From positions 6,437-51,295 of the forward strand of contig CAJPVJ010000047.1 in assembly GCA_905397405.1 (NCBI GenBank): a DNA stretch of 44,859 nt. The letters run 5' to 3'. This DNA comes from Oppiella nova (Eukaryota > Arthropoda > Arachnida > Sarcoptiformes > Oppiidae). The position numbers were made by a program, and so were the translations under genes. The stretch's first letter is position 1. Every line of letters begins with the position of its first letter. The notes beneath the pieces are model-generated. The model was not told the origin of the DNA and did not search any database. It saw only the letters and a program-made list of their open reading frames with translations. Positions 24,290 through 36,510 of this stretch are shown piece by piece.

Positions 24290-24551
24290 CGAAAAGAGGC
24301 GCCTGTAGTATAAGCAGCGCCGGTAGTATCACACGGGCTATAATAGGGACGAGATTTCTATTGAAGAATCTCTTGTGGTGTCTATAAGTCTGAAGACAAG
24401 ACATTTGTGACATATCTTGACACTTTAAGTCGGCGGTTGCCGTCATTGGGCACCGTTTGGCCACTTTGTGAGCTCCCGGCGCTGCGGGTCGGCCACTGGT
24501 GTCACCAATCGATTCACGCGTTTCGTGCGAAAAGTTTTTATTCCTTTCCAT
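24290..24551 (-). CDS. Candidate first coding exon of a secreted or membrane protein gene (N-terminus only)
   Basis: Seen: an open minus-strand frame of 87 codons plus one base starts at ATG 24551, preceded two codons upstream by an in-frame TAA, and runs into G|GTAAGA (intron from 24289), a near-consensus 5' splice site. Without splicing the frame stops five codons later. Residues 1-60 are polar; a basic stretch (RHHKRFFNRN, 57-66) is followed by a hydrophobic run, LVPIIARVILPALLILQ (67-83), resembling the n- and h-regions of a signal peptide or anchor. Internal Met36, Met47 or Met50 would give a more usual signal-peptide length. Known: signal peptides followed by a phase-1 intron are common in extracellular modular proteins of animals. 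Inferred: first coding exon of such a gene, transcribed leftwards, with an intron of at least 24 kb leaving the window. I do not recognise the family. The block is G+C-rich, so overlapping plus-strand frames (24407-24643, 24468-24716) are also open; they lack a comparable splice site and signal segment. Confidence 0.5.
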
Positions 24552-24910
24552 CAGTTATTATCCGATTGTATGGGAAAGCAGTCACTCATGTGGTGGTCGG
24601 TGTGTCTCCACTGTTCAGTTCAATACATTCACACACTTATTGAGAGTCAAACTGTAGTGAAGGAGAGCACTGGTAGTCTAAGCTGTAAGAGCGTAGTCGA
24701 TAGCATCGAGTTATAGCGGTTACTGTGAGCTGAATGCAGGCCTAACACAGACTGAGGACTGGTTCGCCAAATGCAACACAACAGCCAAACGGATAGCAGT
24801 CCAACGGATCAGTTGAGTGCAGCGCCAGTACTACAGCACCACTAGTGCTATCTGACTGCCGACACCAGTGCTCACATCATCCCAATCCCCGCATCCCATT
24901 CCCATTCGTG
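24552..24910 (-). promoter_or_regulatory. G+C-rich 5' leader/promoter region of the candidate minus-strand gene
   Basis: This is the least AT-rich long stretch in the window and lies immediately upstream of the candidate first exon. It contains two copies of the dispersed word GCACTGG (24668-24674 plus strand and 24865-24871 minus strand). A minus-strand TCAGTCT at 24749-24755 resembles the arthropod initiator TCAGT. No clear TATA box was seen at the expected distance. It is called promoter/leader by position and composition only. Confidence 0.3.
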
Positions 24911-26151
24911 TACTTTAAGTGATTATTTTATTAATGCATGCATATAATATGAAATTAATTAATTATAAAAGTGAATAAATATAATATTTGAGTGCATTTA
25001 TAGATCATTTGGTATTTACTCGAAATTTAAATGTTATGTATGAATCTATAATATACTCTAAATATGAATTTAAGAGATTATTTTTGTAATTAAACAAGGA
25101 TTAACAATGTAATTCGATAACTGTATTTAAAGGTTTATATTATAAAATAAATATAATCTTTCTTGTATTTTATTAATTGACAAATGAATGTTGTTTAATA
25201 TTTTATAAATATAATATTAGTAAGATTAATTTTAATACAGTTAATTTTAATAAATTTTATATAAAACTATATAAAAATGATTTAGATGTTATACTATTAT
25301 ATATTTTTTATATTTAATCATCAACTTGATACAGTATTAAAAATAAAAGCATAATGTAATGTAATAATGCATTTACAATGATAGTAAAATCATTTACACC
25401 TAATGCCTTGTAAACATTATGGGAAAGTTTTATCTGCCACCTCACAAGCCCGCCTTAAATAAGCCTATAATGAGTGATAATAAATATATTTATTTAAAAA
25501 GTTTAGTCCGAAATCATTGTAAAGACTGATGGATGGAAACAGGTCTACAAAACTACCAGCGCTTCCTGTCTTTGTGTTAAGTGTGAGAACAGAATTCGGT
25601 TTATTATTCTCCACTCAAAGTCTTCATATAATTTGCTTAACATTTATATTATTATAACGTTTTTTCACTTTTATGTAAAGCATTAATGAATGCGTGACTG
25701 AAAGCTGTCGTAAAAAGTAAGAGAAGAATACATTTTATACAGTATTTTACATCTTATCGTCCGATTCCGATCTACCTGTGCCTCACCAACTCTTGAGACT
25801 CCGGTGCTAATTATTTTTTTAAATATTGTAAATCTTAATGTTTTAATTGAATTGTGTGTGTGTTTGGCATTATCTGTGTTAAGCGCATAAAAGTATTAAG
25901 TATTTTTTCGGTTAAATTATTTCTCATCAAAAACTGAATGCGAAATGAAATAAAATTTATGATTAATTTTGTTGGCAATAGAGTTGGATCTCTCGCTCCT
26001 GTATCTCTCGAAAATCCTAAACCCCTCTAAACTCTCGACTTTTCCCATCATTTGCTTGTCTTCACTGTTAACCTCTGACCAAAAGATAGTTTTCATCAAA
26101 AACAGGTTTTCCACTCTTATATAGCGTGAGACCTGTGCTCTCAATTGCCAT

Positions 26152-26154
<3 letters not shown>
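24911..26154. other. AT-rich non-coding stretch upstream of the candidate gene
   Basis: No coding signal. A slightly G+C-richer patch at about 25755-25810 contains CTCCGGTGCT. The frame at 25917-26144 has no recognisable feature. Confidence 0.7.

Positions 26155-26186
<32 letters not shown>
26155..26186 (-). repeat. (CT)n microsatellite
   Basis: 16 units followed by ACTCACTCTCTC. Confidence 0.97.
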
Positions 26187-26190
<4 letters not shown>

Positions 26191-27143
26191 ACTCTCTCAT
26201 CTTTTTCTGTGAAAGACATACAAACAAACCATCATTTCAGTGGTTATAATCAGGTTTTGAAAACATATTTCGAAAAAATAGAAATCAAAACTGAAATAAA
26301 ATCACTTAATATTTTAGCGAAAATTGCATTTAAAAAGTGAAAAAAAACTTTGAGAAAACTTTTTTTGAATTTTATAAATGTATCAATAAATTTTGAAATT
26401 AGAGTATTTTGCTTTTTACACAATGTTTGTAATATTATACGATAAGGGATGACCAGATTTAACCATTTTTTGTAACATAAAAGTTGTGCATGTGCAATTT
26501 ATGCCCAATGATCTTTTAATGAGTATTAGTTTAACATTAATTAAAAATTAAAATTATGAATTATTATATATAACTTATAATTTAAACAATCAGAAGCCAT
26601 TAAAAACAACTTAACATTTTCTTATTGGGTGGGCCTACCTATACAATGGCAATTCAGTTTATTTAGTGTAAAAAATGTAACATCCATTGATACGATTTAA
26701 TTTTTTAAATTACAAAACTGATGTAAAAAATTATAAATGCCTTAAATAATTTATTATCCTAAATGTACAATGTATAAATACAACCGTAATATAAGTCTAA
26801 TATAACATATTTTAAAAATTATAAACTTTATTAAACACAAAAGTATAGCAAATTATTTTCAAAAACTTTGTTTTTAATTTAAACTTTTGTTTGAACTCCA
26901 ATTCAAAGACAATTTGCAACACATTATAGAAGACGACAAATATATTTGCGGTGAGAATGAAGAAAATGCGAAGAAATTGTAATTCACTTAATTATATCGT
27001 ATATTTGATGTGATGGAGAGCACCCGTTCCCTGTCAGCACACCGGGAGCGCAGGTGAACATGTGTTTGGTATTTGCGATATTTGCTACTCTTTTATGGAT
27101 GGGTAGTACATGATTTGGATGGATGGGTGTAGGCTATTATGCA
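26187..27143. other. AT-rich non-coding stretch
   Basis: Nothing gene-like. A G+C-richer patch at about 27010-27065 contains CCCGTTCCCTGTC and CACACCGGGAG. Confidence 0.75.
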
Positions 27144-27174
<31 letters not shown>

Positions 27175-27184
27175 CCTCCCTCCT
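27144..27184 (-). repeat. Compound (CT)n-(CCCT)n microsatellite
   Basis: 13 CT units followed by CCTCCCTCCCTCCT. Confidence 0.95.
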
Positions 27185-28375
27185 TTATCTGACCGATGTT
27201 CAAGATTCAGGTGCTTTGTATTAGTTATAATTTATAAGAAACAGATTGTGTGCCAATCCATGGTTGATGTGCACCGGGGGTTCACTTGAAACTTATAAAT
27301 GTCATTAAATTCATACAAAACAATTGACTTTTCAATTGTGATAATTTTCCAATAAATCAACATTATTAGAGTACACTATGTTATTTATTTTATATCATTG
27401 TACTGTTCAAATAAATATAAACAGTAATATACCTTGGTCATTGTTCTAAATCATTTAGATATTATACTCGTGTCTGAGCCACGCGTTTGAATAGTTTTGT
27501 CTATAGTATAGTTTTACTGCAAACTATTATTATGATTATAAGTCTCTTTGTTTGTTCGCCAATCAGTGTTGCAATCAATGGACCATTTGAATGGACGGCA
27601 TATCTCTATCACCTGCCCCTACACTCCACTCCGACCTCATAAACACGTACTCATTATATCTGCGTCTCAAAAGCCAATGAAGTAGTGGTCGTCGTGTATA
27701 ATAAGTAGGAATTATTATTATATGCTCGATATATAAAACTAAGCAGGGTTTAAAACTTTTATAACCATATGTTATATAATGGATTAAATGTCTTTGCATT
27801 TTATCAGACATACACACAATTGGGTCCAATAAGTCTGTATCGACACATGTTTGCGTCTAATAACTGCAAAATTTCTGAAACTTCATTCAAAAATGCTTTA
27901 TAATAATTAGCAAATGTTTTGAGATAATTATTGAAATTAATTATTACTGTATGTTTTCGCTTACAATTAAATATCACAGAGTTTTCAAAAGTGTTTGACA
28001 TTTATGAGAAAATCATAACATTTTATTCATAAAATTTTAATATGAAATTCATTTTTACTGTATATTCATTTGGTAATGAAGTAATTTTCAATTCAAACTT
28101 ATATATCGTTATTATAATTAGTGTTTAATTACAAAAATGTTAAGTCAAAAGCTAATTAACTACTGTAGTATTATAATAATGTTTTAATAACTTCTCAAAT
28201 ACCCGGAGCATAGTCAGCGTAAATAAACTATTGGTTGTAATTAATGTTCAGAAAATGATAGAGAAATTCTGCACTTAATTATTCATTCCTTAATACAAAT
28301 GCATTAATAGAGACAATAATTTCTCGGAAAAACGCTAATTGAATGCAAATTCGCTTTTATTGTTGTTTTTGAATT
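27185..28375. other. AT-rich non-coding stretch
   Basis: No gene seen. The minus frames at 27575-27829 and 27804-28001 show no motif or splice context. Confidence 0.7.
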
Positions 28376-28404
28376 TCATTTGACTTTTGGTTTTGTCTTA
28401 ATAG

Positions 28405-28624
28405 GGAAGACATGGAAAGATTGCACACAAGAAAGCATTTATGTCTCCATTACGGCGATTATCGCAACACATCTACCTATTAGTGACGGTTCGCTTCCTG
28501 TGCTTAACCGCCGATCCATTTGTTTATTGTTTACGACTTGGAGAGGGAATCAAGTCTTTTATTATCTGCCACTCAATGATTGTGTGATAAGCCAACAATT
28601 TTTGAGACATTTTTTCAGGCTTTC
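28405..28624 (+). other. Weak candidate exon in a G+C-richer patch
   Basis: A pyrimidine-rich run ending in TTAATAG (28404) and an A|GTGAGT donor (28625) bound about 220 bp that are less AT-rich than the surroundings. One frame is open across the whole interval (part of the 85-codon frame 28380-28637). A second frame gives a 48-residue hydrophobic peptide. I recognise no family. It may be a chance match or a conserved non-coding patch. Confidence 0.2.
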
Positions 28625-28763
28625 AAGTGAGTTTTAATTATAAATCATTTAAAATAATTATTTCACTCAAAGCGCACGCAATGGCATAAGTCGACTAAAC
28701 ATTGGTTTTTAAATAATACAGATTTGTTGTGCAAAAACAAATTTGGGACAAAACAACACAAAA

Positions 28764-29359
28764 ACGCCTCTAAAATGCTATTAAATTATAAGTCATTAAC
28801 TCTTTAAGAAATCTAATATAATATTAAATTAAAATTAATGTCTCCATCAAAATAATTATATCATAAGCAATGAGCACGACCATGGTCATTCATAGTAATG
28901 CAATTTGGGTAAGATTTCTAGTTTGTACTAATAGTGCCATCGTTTGAAAGTTTATGTTTTTAAACTTTTTTATTTTAGAGTCACAAAAATTGTCCTTGAC
29001 TAATTCAAGAAGTAAATGACCAGGGTGATGGTGGGCAGCAATTCACATTCCATACGAACCTTCATTTTGATTGAAAAGTCGTGATTAACTATAATTAATA
29101 TATTTTTGAGATATTTTTGTTTTCGTAATACTGATAATAAAATAAAAATAATTAATTAATTTTATTTTTGGACATGTATTATAGATATATTATAAATATA
29201 ATTAATTGACAAAAATTTTACACACAAAAAGTTTGATAATAAAATGGTACTGAACATTTATATTCCAAATGCAATTCATTGTTAAATACAATTCTTTCCA
29301 ATAGTAGGCGTAAGTATACTATAAAAACAATGAGACTTTTGACAAATAAATTCATTTGT
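28764..29359 (+). repeat. 597-bp tandem duplication, copy 1
   Basis: 596 bp starting ACGCCTCTAAAATGC and ending AAATTCATTTGT, directly abutting copy 2. About six substitutions and one 2-nt T-run difference separate the copies (about 99% identical). The unit contains the palindrome GACCATGGTC and no open frame of note. Confidence 0.97.
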
Positions 29360-29957
29360 ACGCCTCTAAAATGCTATTAAATTATAAGTCATTAACTCTT
29401 TAAGAAATCTAATATAATATTAAATTAAAATTAATGTCTCCATCAAAATAATTATATCATAAGCAATGAGCACGACCATGGTCATTCCTAGTAATGCAAT
29501 TTGGGTAAGATTTCTAGTTTATACTTATAGTGCCATCGTTTGAAAGTTTATGTTTTTAAACTTTTTTATTTTAGAGTGACAAAAATTGTCCTTGACTAAT
29601 TCAAGAAGTAAATGACCAGGGTGATGGTGGGCAGCAATTCACATTCCATACGAACCTTCATTTTGATTGAAAAGTCGTGATTAACTATAATTAATATATT
29701 TTTTTGAGATATTTTTGTTTTCGTAATACTGATAATAAAATAAAAATAATTAATTAATTTTATTTTTGGACATGTATTATAGATATATTATAAATATAAT
29801 TAATTGACAAAAATTTTACACAAAAAAAGCTTGATAATAAAATGGTACTGAACATTTATATTCCAAATGCAATTCATTGTTAAATACAATTCTTTCCAAT
29901 AGTAGGCGTAAGTATACTATAAAAACAATGAGACTTTTGACAAATAAATTCATTTGT
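29360..29957 (+). repeat. 597-bp tandem duplication, copy 2
   Basis: 598 bp, head-to-tail with copy 1 and without intervening bases. Sequence diverges immediately after ATTCATTTGT. Confidence 0.97.
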
Positions 29958-31434
29958 TTCTAAATGCTTGCTGAATATTTAAATATTACAATTAAAATAC
30001 ATAAAACACATCAGTATAATTTATTAGACATAATTAAAAACAAAAAATATTAATAAAAATTTAGTTTTAAACCAATATTTTGACAACATGTGTACCATAC
30101 ATATGCCGGTGATTGCATTGATAAGTGCCATTGAATCTCAAGGAGTGGGTTATAAATTAAAAACTAAAATATTATATAAAAAATAATTGAGTGGATCGGT
30201 ATCCTATATAACCACTCCCACTAAAAGTCATAATCAATTTGATAGACCCACCACGACAGTGGCTTATATATAATAAATATGATAAATATATAACCAAAAT
30301 AAGTCATCAAAACACATACGAAATAAAACCCCAAAAAATTAATGTTTATTTCGCTGTGGGAGACATAATGGATGACCTGTGCATTTAGGGCTACTATCCA
30401 TCACCGGCTGACCTTTGACTGTCATATAGTTGCGACAAAAAACATTTACCATGATCATCTAGAAATAATTGTCTATTTGGTGCGAAAATAATGGATTGCG
30501 GAATATGTTTGGATCAAAATATGTTTGTTTTCGACACAGAATTCTTAGTAAAGATATTCGTTAGAGTAGGTTTTTATGTAAACAACCCTGCTATAAATTC
30601 ATTCTCATAAAGAGTATACATTTGAAATAATTTATTGAATGTTATGTAACTCATAGCCAGACCTCCCTCGCTGTCCATATATTCAAATGGAGATCAAGAC
30701 AAATGTCTTAATTTACCAAAAAAGGTCATTTAGTCTATAATACTATATAATAATGCATTCCGAGACAAAGTGTCTATACATGAGTGGAGGGGTCCACTGT
30801 TTTACTGTACAATAAATTACTCTATTTTTCACAATTTTCTATTCCCTTTAAAAATAACTTCAATTTTCTCGTGTGTTATATATCGTGTCATAAGACAAAT
30901 ATGGCATAAATATTAGATGTTATAAAATTGTTCGGGATTACTCTATGACACCAAAATTGTATAATAAAAGCACTTCTAAAAGATTATTGCAGACTTGTTA
31001 TGCGATTATGTAATATAATCAATACAAAAGGGGTGCCCACCGTAACCGCACAAATCATGGCAGTGCTCGCAATATCTGACTCACGATATATTTATATTTG
31101 TTTAGCGGTCCTATTGTGTAGAATTGAAAAAATACAATTTCAATTCCATTGCCATACTGTCCCTACCGTTCCCTTTTGAATCCGCACAGTTTTTACACAT
31201 ATAGTGAGAGTGCATACCATTTAGACACGAAAAAAATTATTTCTCTCTCCTCTCCTGAACTGTGTATCTGATGCACAGTCACAGCCCCTCAGCCGACAAT
31301 CATTACTTGCGATGATGTGTACAGTACTCCACATCAATCCTCCCGCACAGGCCTTCAATTATACCACTCTTCCCCCCAAAGCAATACTACTTTACAGTAT
31401 AGCACATCAATAATTCGCTTCTCTAACTCCATAG
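29958..31434. other. AT-rich non-coding stretch with a G+C-richer right end
   Basis: No gene seen. The region 31020-31410 is less AT-rich and contains CAGTGCTCGC (31061-31070) and CTACCGTTCCC (31163-31173). Confidence 0.7.
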
Positions 31435-31440
31435 TCTCTC

Positions 31441-31471
<31 letters not shown>

Positions 31472-31472
31472 C
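31435..31472 (-). repeat. (CT)n microsatellite
   Basis: About 18 units with one extra C. Confidence 0.96.
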
Positions 31473-32436
31473 CAGTCTTTCCCAATCTCTCACTCATCCC
31501 TCAAACACAACAACACATTCTATACGCTATACTCTGTAATACAAAATGATTACATATAATAAGAATTTCTTGATTTTTGAACACAAAAATGTATTCCCGT
31601 TTGGAGAGTGAGTTGTCTCTCACACACACAGTTCCCTCATCCCCTCCCTCTCCCACTATCTATCCGTAACAGTACTTATAAAATGGAAAAATACTTTGCA
31701 TTCTCTATAACTTTTTTGATGAATCCATAGATCTATTGCATAATACAAACTGTGTTTATATCTGTAGTATAAAGTGAAAGCAATCGTGAATTATATAAGA
31801 ATTTTAATTTTGGGAAAATATTCTCGTTGAATGAATTTTAACCCTAACTATAATCTAATAATAACTCCGACCATTAGTTTGCCTAAGAATGTGCTCTAAT
31901 GTTAAAACTTCCAACATTGAGCAAGATCATTAAGGGCAAAAAATTGCAAAATCATTTATTTATTTGTAAAAATCACTTTCACTTGACATACAAGGATGTG
32001 CTTAAGATTAAGCAATTCTCAACCATCTAATAGATTACTTGCAAATCAATTACCGGCATCTATTAGAAATAACCTTGTACAATTTATATATTAATTGAAT
32101 GTATGATTTTATAATTTGTATAAAACAAAGCCTTTTATTATGCGTTAAGACAAATAAAAATCCAAACAAAACCCATTATTGTAATGCTATTTGAGTCATA
32201 AAAAGCTTATTTTATTTGCGATAATTAAATATCTGTCAAAGCGATTGACAGATGATTTCAATTTCAAACATAAAATGCATGAAAAACAGTGAGAATTGAA
32301 AATATAAATTGTGAATCAAATCACACATAAAATGCCAGAAAAAACGCAGGAATTGTTATCTCCAGAGACAACACACGACACATGAAAAACGGTCGACGCT
32401 TTCCGTCAGATACAGAAATCAACGATAGATAGACTC

Positions 32437-32438
<2 letters not shown>
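31473..32438. other. Non-coding stretch
   Basis: A short CA/C-rich patch lies at 31610-31665. The rest is AT-rich and featureless. Confidence 0.75.

Positions 32439-32470
<32 letters not shown>
32439..32470 (+). repeat. (GA)n microsatellite
   Basis: 16 units. Confidence 0.97.
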
Positions 32471-32473
<3 letters not shown>

Positions 32474-35253
32474 TGGTGAATTTGCCAATACTGTTATACT
32501 ATATTTAATTTAAAAATAGTACAAAAACAATACCATAAAAACTTGATTAAACTATAAATTTGAAAAATAATTGTAAAAGTACATGTATAAATAAAACAAT
32601 ATTTTATTCATAGATTCTGGGTATAATGTATATTTTATATTATTTTAAAAATCATTAAAAACAATAATAGATTCGATTTGTTTATAGACTATAATAGAAA
32701 TAATTAAGTTTAAAAATATATTTAATGGTTAATAATTTGTATAGATCAGATTTAGAGTAAAATTATAGCATATGAGTACATTATGCATTATGTAATGACA
32801 ACTCCTTATATTACATTTGGGAACACTTAATGACATTTAATAACTAAATATTAGAGTGACATTGAATTGTGGCAATCAATTAGACCTCTGAACACTTAAA
32901 TGCAAGTCTTTATATACTTTCTAATTATTAATGATATATAATTATATTTTAATCATTTATAATAATTAACTTTCACTAATAGTTTGGACAATATCAAAAC
33001 TCTACTATCAAGTGAATCTTAAAATATACTAAATTGTATAAACTGAAAACAAAGTATTTCATATTTCAATGTCACTAGATAATTTTAAAATCAATCTTGT
33101 TTGTACATTTCAAGCAAATAATTTCCAACTAATGGTGCTGCTTGAATTTGTACATTTAATTGCAATTTTGTCACAAATTGTTTACAGTTTATCCATCCCA
33201 GTAGGCATTGCGAGTGATTGTATGCCATTGTTTTGGTGTTGTAGTCATTGACACAAATACAAAGGCCTGAGTGATCATCAAATAATGATTAGTCACAACT
33301 AAACAATTTGCTCACAAACCCATCCCTCAATTCTCAGGACCACTGTCTCTCTGTCCACCCAAATAGACTTCAAAATATCTCAATCTATTGATTTTCAGCT
33401 CACCATCCATTCAACCAAATGCTAGACACAGACAGCACTGATAGCCCATAGTTTGCAACGTTAGGGGTTTCCAAAGAGATCCTCTATAATAGCAAATGGA
33501 TATTAGGATATTACAGACTTAAAGACAATTATTTGGGTTTTAATCAAATTTTGTTTATATAAATGCGATATCGATATACAATGTATTTGTATTTGTATAC
33601 AATTTTATATAATTTATATATTGTATTAACTTCATATTAGTGCTAAATTTATGAGATTAAGAAATACTCGGCAATTGTTAGTTAATGTGTTTCATATTAC
33701 TAGCAATTGTTTTGACACTTTCTTTGTGTTATATGACTAACTAAGTAGTCGTGGGTCTCCGGGAAACACATCATCTCCTTTGGCGACACCTAATTATATG
33801 TGTGTTTGTGTGTGAGATGTGCCAAAGGGATGGGATCACAACGAGTGGACACACATTATAGACACATAAAACGCGTTTTGATTTCACAGCTCATCGGAAA
33901 TCATTTTCAGGGATGAGTGGAGAGAAAAATACTATTTATCTCCAAGTTTTTCATCCCTCCGCTCCCTGTCCTCCTGTCCCCTCCATTGGCTGCCATTAGA
34001 TTTGCGATATATTTGGCGCACATAATGATAGACATGACAACTCACTCACTAATAAAAACCCATTTTCGGTGCGTTTAGTGCAAAACAAACACTAAATAAA
34101 TATCTCAAAACTAAAACCCATATATAAGTGCAAAACTATTACCGATTTCTTTAATATAGATCAATGGGTATGAATCCGGTGACCAAGGTGCTCGCTTGCA
34201 TAAAGTCTGTGTTAACTTAACCAATTTGCCCAGTTAAAATATTTTTCTATCATTAGTCACCAATTGGGACAAATATGCTAGTTAAGATTTATATTTAGTG
34301 GAAGACATACTAAATTTTAATAATTAAAATAAGTTGTTTTGGTGGACCCCTGGGCGCACATCTGTACCATTAATGAACGAATTTGGAGTAAAAGGCTTTT
34401 ATTTATTGAATTTCTATTTGAGGAATGGGAAGATCATAGGAAAGGGAGGCTTAGAACCAGTATTACACAGAGTCTGTGGCATTAGGAATGGGAAACAACT
34501 CATTAATCCTAATAGCTATCAATCAGACGAATGGGGAAAATAGGTTGTAATCTATGCCTTAAATCTGTCGAATAAAGAGTTTTATTCGGGTTTTAAACCA
34601 AAGAATTACTGTAATATTCGTTAAGAATTTGCATTCAATTCTATTATCCATTTGTTTGGCAATCAATTCGCGAAAAATAGTTTTTAGATATAAAACCGTC
34701 AAATCCTTTACAACATTATACGGGCTTATAATCCAGTGGTTGCCAAAAGGGGTAGTCATCACATCGAGTGAATTCTCTACATTATTATTCATTGAAATAA
34801 TATTTGTTTAAAATAATCGTGTTTTATGACTACTTTCTGTGCAATTGATTACTAAAATACGACAACAGAAACAGTATTTTTATTATTATTTTTCTCTGCC
34901 GATTATTATTTGTTATAAAAATTATTTATTTGTCTAATAAATAGCAGCTCTCTATTTGTCTTATTTGTCTCAGAGATCTGTACACATCATCAATGGTATG
35001 GCACTGATTGGAAGGGAACGGGAGGCTAGCGTTAAGTAGAGTAACGGTCGGGGAGACAGTGCCTCAAAAACTATACGCTATAATGAATCACAATATTAGT
35101 TATAGAACTCACTGTCAGTCTTATGTCTACAGTGGAGGGGATAGGGAGGACAGGGATGAGAGGCTGAGGGAGAGACAAATAAAAGCATTTTTACGATTAG
35201 ATTATTGACAATTCCTTGCCATTCACTAATGAATGCTTTGTTTTCCACCACAT
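32471..35253. other. Non-coding stretch with three G+C-richer patches
   Basis: Patches lie at about 33310-33480 (GCACTGATAG at 33434), 33740-34060 (C-rich run; TTTGGCGC at 34012-34019) and 34335-34530 (a 69-codon frame with no recognisable domain). GGCAATCAAT occurs at 32871 and within the 16-mer at 34654-34669. GGGAACGGGAG occurs at 35014-35024. The left 800 bp are very AT-rich. Confidence 0.65.
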
Positions 35254-35319
35254 TCTCTCTCTCTCTCTCTCTCTCTCACGCTCTCTCTCTCTCTCTCTCA
35301 CGCTCTCTCTCTCTCTCTC
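35254..35319 (-). repeat. (CT)n array with regularly spaced CACG interruptions
   Basis: Interruptions (ACG) begin at 35278 and 35300, 22 bp apart, giving a higher-order unit of about ten CT plus ACG. Confidence 0.95.
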
Positions 35320-36281
35320 GTGTCTCACATTTATGCTCTCTTTAACTCATATCATGTCTCATGTCTACCAGTGCTCTCTAATAAGAGCCAATTGTGACCA
35401 AAAGTGAAACGAATATAAATTGGGCAAAAAGTTTTAATTGAATAGTATTACGGATTAGTTTGCTTTAAACCAAATGACATAACAATATGCAGAGTAATGA
35501 ATGCTTTCCAAGTTTGTAATAAATGTACGAATTGTAGTTAAAATGAGCCGATGCTTAGTGCCCACCCCCTGGTCGCACTGGTAGTCGGATTTATTCCCGT
35601 AATTGATATATAAAACAACAAAAACTTCATCCTTAAGTCGCTTTAAAGAGATTTTGTGCTCAATTTGTACGATAACTGTATTTTTGATGTTTAAATCAAA
35701 TTCCATAAGACTTATCGACTTTTGATTGCATTGTTAACCATATAAATTGTCCAAATATGTGGCCTTGATAACTATTATTTTAGCTTATGTACCCAGTCTC
35801 ATCTAATCAATTATGAGATTTAAGACTAAAGTAATTAATCCTACGCTCACTAATCATTTGCCAGACCACTCCATCTTATTTTAAGTAATTTTCATAAGTT
35901 TTAACTTAATTTTGGATTTTCTTAACTTATTTCACATTTAAATAATTAATAACATGTCCCATGAAGATATAAACTATAGCCTATCAAATTTTTATAATTA
36001 TAAATAATAGTTATATTAAGAATTATTACAAAAATGTTTTCACATTGTACTTCACACTAAATGATTTTGTTCACAAATAAAAATAAAATTACAAAAATCT
36101 TTTAGTAATTAAATTCTTTTATTTATTGCTATTTTCGGAGAATATTCACTATAAGTAACACCATTTCGCATGACTTTTATATTTATTACGTTATTTCTAA
36201 GACCAAAATATGAAGAGTTTGCCCACTCTTCTGGCCATATCTGTTACCACTTATTCATACTCTGATACTTTGCGTTGACAC
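35320..36281. other. AT-rich non-coding stretch
   Basis: CTACCAGTGCTCTC occurs at 35365-35378. No gene seen; the minus frame at 35455-35706 has no recognisable feature. Confidence 0.7.
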
Positions 36282-36343
<62 letters not shown>

Positions 36344-36345
36344 GA
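36282..36345 (+). repeat. (GA)n array with regularly spaced C interruptions
   Basis: C replaces A at 36309 and 36331, 22 bp apart. It flanks the inverted copy on its left. Confidence 0.96.
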
Positions 36346-36460
36346 CTGTGAAAGGGACGACCAAATGGCCACAAAAGCGCTCTTTGTCTCAAAAGTTTTT
36401 CACTTAATATAGTTTTGCGAAACCACTTGTGTTTTAAACGACTCATGAGTTTTGGATGAG
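36346..36460 (-). repeat. Inverted third copy of the 37.5-37.8 kb unit
   Basis: 115 bp that are the reverse complement of the right-hand part of each tandem copy (37491-37606 and 37738-37853). It is flanked on both sides by long interrupted (GA)n arrays. Confidence 0.95.
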
Positions 36461-36473
36461 AGAGAGAGAGAGC

Positions 36474-36505
<32 letters not shown>

Positions 36506-36510
36506 GAGAG
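36458..36510 (+). repeat. (GA)n array with regularly spaced C interruptions
   Basis: C interruptions lie at 36473 and 36493, 20 bp apart. It flanks the inverted copy on its right. Confidence 0.96.

Noticed and set aside
24407-24716. Plus-strand frames of 78 and 82 codons in the G+C-rich block
   Set aside because: They overlap the better-supported minus-strand exon candidate and have no splice-site or signal support.
34334-34543. 69-codon plus-strand frame as a retroelement or gene fragment
   Set aside because: No family motif was recognised in any of the three frames.
2313-34676. Frequent GCGAAAA words as a regulatory motif
   Set aside because: They are common throughout, but the flanks are simple A-runs and I could not separate this from local composition by eye.
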